The notes beneath the pieces were generated by a model that saw nothing but the letters and a program-made list of their open reading frames with translations, was not told the DNA's origin and did no database searches. Shown one piece after another: positions 58,701 through 64,000 of a DNA stretch of 64,000 nucleotides (positions within the stretch are counted from its first letter, which is position 1; every line of letters begins with the position of its first letter). Origin of the DNA: Pomacea canaliculata (Eukaryota > Mollusca > Gastropoda > Architaenioglossa > Ampullariidae); contig NC_037590.1 of assembly GCF_003073045.1 (NCBI RefSeq), positions 11,675,042 to 11,739,041 on the forward strand, given 5' to 3'. The translations under genes and the position numbers were made by a program.

Positions 58701-59663
58701 TATTCCTCTGATGTTCTTCAAATTTTGCTTTGTTATTATGATTCATTTAATGTAAAACTGTGACCATGAAAAAAGCTCCTCGATATATTGAATTTGGAGT
58801 GGTTGCATTTGCTGGGCCAAACCAAATGACTTTATGAGCCTCATATGGTTCGCAGGCTGAATATTCCCCACCCCTGGTTTAGACAAAAGGTTATATGATG
58901 ACTGAAAAAAGACAGTGGGTAAGAAATGTCCTGGCTCATACACTTAATTTTGTATAGTAGTCCTTACATGAAATACGTTTGGTGATATCTGTTTAGAAGT
59001 GTATGGCATGTAGGGAACATGTGAAAGAGTGCCACATATTTGCACAATACTCTTGTGCAAAAGTTAAATGGTGTGGAATGGTTATCAGAAAGTCTTTGAT
59101 TTGATAGTTTTGCATAAGTGTGGCAATCAGCACAACATCTGTGGTGAATTGTTATTGTTTTGGAGTTCTTCATGTAATATTCAGAGTACAGTCTGATAAT
59201 CTATTGTTAAAATACCACTCCAGATTCCAAATTTTGTCCTGCTATTGTTCTTTTCTGATCTTAGTAATCAAGTGTCTCATGCTTTCCACTTTTAGCCTAC
59301 ATCGTGTCTAAATTCCAAGGGAGAAAGTAAAGGGAAGGAAATATGATAACCTGATAGTCAATGGTTACTGAATTGTAACTGTTCACAGTACCTAACATAC
59401 AGCATTTTAATTGCTGCTGCTTTAGAGAAAAATTATCTTTAGCAACTGTGTTTTTAGTGAACTCATTGTTTATACATGTATCATGATAACTTCTCCTCCA
59501 TCCTTACTGTCAAATGGAAAAATGTCTACCTCTTTGCTGTTTATTTTCAGAACCTAATGATGAGAGTGCCGCAAATGTTGATGCAGCCAAAAAGTGGCGT
59601 GAAGACAGAAGGCAGTTCGAAGAGATAGCTGCTGCTACTGTTAAGAAGTCTTTGGGATTATGA
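55701..59663 (+). CDS. UBE2G2: UBE2G2, ubiquitin-conjugating enzyme E2 G2 (complete, 5 exons)
   Basis: Exons 55701-55743, 57285-57366, 57607-57725, 58249-58389 and 59551-59663 join to 498 nt (165 aa), the same length as human UBE2G2. All splice sites are GT-AG. The protein starts [20 protein letters not shown]. The UBC core includes [20 protein letters not shown] and [20 protein letters not shown], with catalytic cysteine at residue 89 followed by the 13-residue acidic insertion loop typical of the CDC34/UBE2G subclass. It ends VKKSLGL. The enzyme builds K48-linked ubiquitin chains in ER-associated degradation with gp78-type ligases. It is head-to-head with TOP2. AATAAA at 60126-60131 is a likely polyadenylation signal. 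Confidence 0.96.
56390..56870 (+). mobile_element. CR1-like reverse transcriptase remnant (UBE2G2 intron 1)
   Basis: Broken plus-strand frames encode [36 protein letters not shown] and, about 0.2 kb on, [20 protein letters not shown]. These match the order of CR1/Rex-type reverse transcriptase blocks (a D-x-LL-L then SYL-DRTQ region, followed by an RNLGV-x-D-x-LS region). Several stops separate them. Confidence 0.6.
58425..58876. mobile_element. hAT-type non-autonomous transposon with 8-bp target-site duplication (UBE2G2 intron 4)
   Basis: The 452-bp element starts CAGGGATAGGGAGC and its other end, on the opposite strand, starts CAGGGGTGGGGAAT, giving imperfect terminal inverted repeats. It is flanked by exact gtttagac duplications at 58417-58424 and 58877-58884. 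Eight-base duplications and CAGGG-type ends are the hAT signature. No transposase is encoded. Confidence 0.87.
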
Positions 59664-62600
59664 AAAGACAAAAAGATGGGAAACTTATTCTGTTTGATTT
59701 TTAAAAAAACTTTTGTTTCCTTCTGTGAAGTCTTATCAGTGTAGTTTTTAAGCTGACATCTCCATTAAAATAAAAACATACCCTGTTAAGCAGTTTTAAT
59801 TATGAAGGAAAGCTAAAGATATGTTTGATTGTGTGCTATTATGGCATCCTATGATTCATAGTGTAATATAATTCTGTTAACTGCAAGATCATTATTGTAT
59901 ACTGATATACAGCATGGAAGCTATTTTACATAAATTTTGGTTCTCATTATTTTAAACATTTTTCAAATTATTGCTTCAGATTTTCTTAACCTGATAACAA
60001 ATGTTATTTATCTTTTGTTGAAAAGAGACCTGAAGCCCTTGTCACCCTAGGAATATTTTCAGGAATTCAATTTTGGTTGAATAAATTAATGCACTATATT
60101 TCATACATGTAATGTTGATATGTGCAATAAACAAATCATTCGAAGATTATTGTTGTTCTGTCCTTTTCCAGTCCAGATATCTGTATTATAAAGAAAAGCG
60201 AACTACAACATGGCTCTTTTCACCAGTAAAATGCTATTTAAAAGAGTAACTGGTTTATTACATTGTGTACAATGTAAGGTGGCATAGCAAATTGAGTTCT
60301 ACTTAAAGTATCTTGGAAGAGTAGCATATTTATGCAGCCTCTTCATTGGGGTTCTGCAGAATTATATGAACTCTCCTGTTGATTATCTTTGAAAGGATGG
60401 GCAGCTTAGTTCATTCGCTACTAGTACTCAGTGGCATAGGAAGATGCTTGGCTTTGGGTGAGGGCAAATTACGTCTGCCCCATGGTTGAATGCATGGAAA
60501 AGTTTTAATTGGAAGTAAAAGCGTGCATAGACTAACTAAACATGTCGGTCAATAGGTTTTAAGCATGACTTTTATCACACTGAATCACCAGTCTTCGTGT
60601 GCGCTTTATCATTATAGTCATTATGATTAAAAGGGAGATCATCAACGCTCATACAATTAAACGTCATGATTTATACACGCTCGCGCGCACACACTGCTTA
60701 TCACCAAGAACAGTGTGTCAGTTACAGAAAAAAAGAACATTAATCCACAGATATCATCAGAGAACTAATAAGTATATTTATTTTTTGAAGTATATGATCC
60801 TAATTATTAGACTAATGATCGTACCATCTCGATAATTTATTAATTCACACAAACACCGAACGTCTCTTTCTCGTCCGCTTTAAAAAAAAAAAGCAATTGA
60901 AAGTATTTTTGAAGATTCTTATCTTTATTACATTGAGTAATAGCCATTTAATCTTGCCGTGCTTTAAATGCCACTTTGACACGTAAATAGCGTGCATGCG
61001 CAACCCAATGGGTGCGGTTACTCAATGTGTGATGAATCGTGTTCTCTTTTCTCTGGCGCTGTGGTGGAGATTATTTCAATTTATAGTTTCATTGGCCTCA
61101 ACGAAGATAGCCGGATTACCCAATGGTCGTGTGCGTACCGATGGTAGAAGAAACTAAATCATTGACGGCGAACAGCTGGTAGTTTTCGGACTCGTGAACT
61201 GTGTCGCGTGAGATTGCGTGGGAAGTGTTGCTTCAAAACTTGGATGGCACGGCACGTCGATATGTGATGTGATTTACATGCCCTGTGCTCATTTCTTTCG
61301 ATTTGGAACAACAAAATGTGTGTTAAAAGATTTTGTACACAACAGTTGGAACGATCAGGCGAATCGTAGCCCATTTCCCTAGAAAGATGACGAGGAAAAC
61401 GTGGTTTTTTCAATACCCTATTGCTGTCTACCGGCGGGAGTAAAATCAGATAACGGAACACTACAAACATACGCGAGGAGCTTTTGTGAGGGAGAATGCC
61501 ATGTGTATTTATAGTTCTTAATTTCAAAAGGACGAAGTAGTTTAGTTTCTAGTATTCTCAAGATCTTCGTCTCCCAACAAATACAGAAAACAATGGCAAG
61601 TTTGGATATACTTTGAGAATCCTGTGAGGAAATGTGGGTGCTTTGAATTCGGGAGTTGTCATACAGTGTCCCGTCTTGCAAAATAAAAATAGCTGACCAC
61701 GTCATACATACCAGCGTCCGTGGAAACGTCATAGAATGGTGACTGCTTCTTTGGTGGTGCTACCTTCCCCCGAATGTTGACAACATTATCATAAGGTGAG
61801 TCACGGAAGTGAATGTTGTGGTCATCACATGATTCACAGTTTGTGACCTACTTTGAGTTATTTTTGCCCGACTGTCTCATACAGACAAGCTAATTCTGGT
61901 CCCTTTTTTTTCCCATCGCTTATGGATCAAGGCTGACTCAACTGTCTTTGCGTAAACGGCATTTGTAGCTATTATATGGCATGCATGGTAGTTAAAGTTA
62001 CATCACAAGCAGGTTTTACTTTTGTGTTTCATTAATTTCTGTGAACAGAAGCGAGTTTCATTTTTGGAAGTACAGATCGATCGACCTACCATATATATAT
62101 ATACTAGCTGTCATATCTCTCTGATAAAGGACTCAACAAAACTGTGTTTTACTTAAATAAACCGCGCAAACATACTTCTGTCATAAGAAGACTGAAGTTA
62201 TTGTCATACATTGATCTAAAGAGACTTTTATATGGGAATCTCTATACATTGATGACATGGCATTGCGTGTGTGGCGGGGGGGGGGGGGCATTTTCATGTC
62301 TGCATGATTATGGGAATGTATATATATACACGTCTGTCATTTATCAGTGAATCTGAGAACATGCAGCTTTCATTTAGCCTCTGGCTACATTTACTTGCTC
62401 ATTATGTTTGAGGGCTATGTTTAAAGTTCTGCATGGCAAGTGCAAGCAGTGAATTAAAAAAGATAGTTAAATTCCCATTCATGGATTAAATACAGTGCAG
62501 TAACATTTAGAAAACAAAATTGTGTGTCCTCTGTTATTTTGTGAAATTCAAAATTGGTCTACTGCTAATAATAGTAGGAATGAGAAATAGGGGATCGGTA

Positions 62601-63194
62601 AATCACACAATAATATTATTAGTAATGTGCCAGGGAAACTTTTATATTGAAGATGTCAGTGATTGATTGACAGATAAAGTGGTAATCTGAGCTGCAAGAT
62701 AGATGGGAAAATATAAAGGAAAAAACAAATAGCTTAAAACTTGTCTCTGTGCTCATAAGCTGACCATCATTACCATCACTAACACCATACCTCTCACAAA
62801 ACAAGATAATGTTTGTAATGTGATAAGTAATACCAGCCATGTAAGTAACTTTGAATTACTGTGGCAGTGTTACACTGATTTGTTGTTGTTATATATATAT
62901 TGCTGTATCATGAATAAGTTTGAAAAGATCTTGACATTTTGTAACAAACAAACAAAAAAGAGATTTTAAGTGACCTTTTCTCTCTCTCAGTTCCTTCACC
63001 TTTTTTGTACTTTGTAAAGAGTTATATCTCAAGAACTGGGCCAGTGCAAGGGAGGTGGGGGGAGGGAGAGATATTCTTGCTCCCTCATAATCTTTAAATC
63101 AGAAAGTAATATAAATAGACAGCTAGCACACAATGTTCTTAGGGAAATTTATCAGGGCCAGCTTTTTGTTAGAATAGTGACCTATTTCCTCTCC
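59664..63194. other. UBE2G2 3' UTR and downstream DNA, no supported gene
   Basis: After the UBE2G2 stop codon come several AATAAA-like signals, then AT-rich DNA. A GC-richer patch at about 60.95-61.80 kb could be an upstream region of a neighbour, but no start exon is convincing. A poly-G tract occurs at 62274-62288. Confidence 0.45.
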
Positions 63195-63288
63195 CTCACA
63201 GCCATGGGTTGACTGTGGGAAGATTGCTGTGCTACACAGGTATCAAACCAGCACACCAGTCCTCTAACCACTCTGCTATCCACTTCCC
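63195..63288 (-). repeat. Probable tRNA-derived SINE head
   Basis: The minus strand reads GTGGATAGCAGAGTGGTTAG (A-box-like) followed by GCTGGTTTGATACCTG (B-box-like). Spacing fits a tRNA-derived Pol III promoter. A genuine tRNA gene is unlikely because no cloverleaf closes. The body sequence differs from the SINE at 36926-37234. Confidence 0.5.
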
Positions 63289-63792
63289 CAACGGTGCACT
63301 GAAACTACTTTTGTAAAAGAATTAAATTAAGCATATATGAATTAAGGTGCAATTAGACAAAAGATAATTATGCTCAAATGTGGGGTTTGATTTTGCAAGG
63401 GTAGTATCATTATTCTAATTTTTTAATTCAGTCTGTTCACGAATACTATTGATATACTCTTGATCTTTTGGGAGTGCACTGATTGGTTTAAAAGCTTCAT
63501 CAATGCTTTACAAGCTGTTGCTGCAGCCTTTTCCATCTAGTTTCTTTGAAAAGGGCAAACTCTTTCCCTCTTTGCTTTTTTGTTTGAATAGTCTTATCAT
63601 ATGTAAATAATGAGGAAACACCAGTTTCCATCGTCTTTTTATTAGAGCTATGGCAATCAGAGGGAGGGAAGGATTAGGTGGCTGCCCAAGGTGCCACAAA
63701 GAGAAGTGCAAAATTTTGCTTTTTAAAAAAAACCTGGTTGTTGTATAAATAAAATGCTTATTAAAAGACTTTATTATTTGATTAAGATAAAG

Positions 63793-63945
63793 CAGTGGTG
63801 CCCAACCTTTTCTCACTCGAGGGCCGCACTCGACATGATATAAAATCTTGTTGTCCAGAACATGGTGGTTTTGCCAGAATGAAATAAAATCATGTTGTCT
63901 CTGGTTAAAATGAGCAGGCTGGATGGCACCTTTGCGGCACCCCTG
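63793..63945. mobile_element. Short hAT-like non-autonomous element
   Basis: The left end CAGTGGTGCCCAACC and the right end (opposite strand) CAGGGGTGCCGCAAAGG are hAT-like inverted termini, and the interior has GAGGGCCGCACTCG. No matching 8-bp duplication was seen, so the boundaries or the element are degraded. Confidence 0.55.
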
Positions 63946-64000
63946 ATCGAGCTAGTTTCATTTTTATTAAGAGTATTTATTAGCTTATCCCTCTTGTTTT

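Overview
The window is animal nuclear DNA: spliced genes with short exons and GT-AG introns, AT-rich intergenic DNA, and many retrotransposon, SINE and DNA-transposon remnants. The gene content and an intact RTE-type non-LTR element of the kind often mis-annotated as 'craniofacial development protein 2-like' suggest a lophotrochozoan, most likely a gastropod mollusc. That placement is inference; no species diagnosis is possible from the sequence alone.

Layout. (1) 1-2.1 kb: three phase-1 LDL-receptor class A exons on the minus strand, the 5' part of a gene running off the left edge. (2) 2.1-19 kb: about 17 kb of somewhat GC-richer DNA without a convincing gene, with retroelement and SINE scraps and one doubtful signal-peptide-like exon near 15.1 kb. 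(3) 19.26-21.22 kb, plus strand: a complete three-exon CCDC103/DNAAF19 gene (229 aa), a dynein-arm assembly factor of motile cilia. (4) 24.39-55.21 kb, minus strand: a complete 31-exon DNA topoisomerase II gene. The exons join in frame into 5082 nt (1693 aa). (5) 55.70-59.66 kb, plus strand: a complete five-exon UBE2G2 gene (165 aa), the ERAD E2 ubiquitin-conjugating enzyme. (6) 59.7-64 kb: no supported gene.

TOP2 and UBE2G2 are head-to-head with 486 bp between start codons, in a spacer holding two CCAAT boxes on the TOP2 strand; CCDC103 and TOP2 converge. No functional cassette links the three genes beyond the shared promoter.

Most of the unusual content is mobile DNA. TOP2 intron 5 holds a full-length RTE-type element (46986-50220) with a perfect 13-bp target-site duplication, an ORF damaged by one missing base, and a GATA-type tail. 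TOP2 intron 19 holds a truncated relative followed, two bases beyond its duplication, by a tRNA-derived SINE with its own perfect 12-bp duplication. The SINE tail resembles the LINE 3' end (TATG, hairpin, GAAG), suggesting that this LINE lineage mobilises the SINE. Other remnants include a pogo/Tigger fossil, a probable piggyBac fossil, a hAT-type element with a perfect 8-bp duplication, and a roughly 0.7-1.2 kb dispersed repeat present twice. I did not find a new defence or biosynthetic system.
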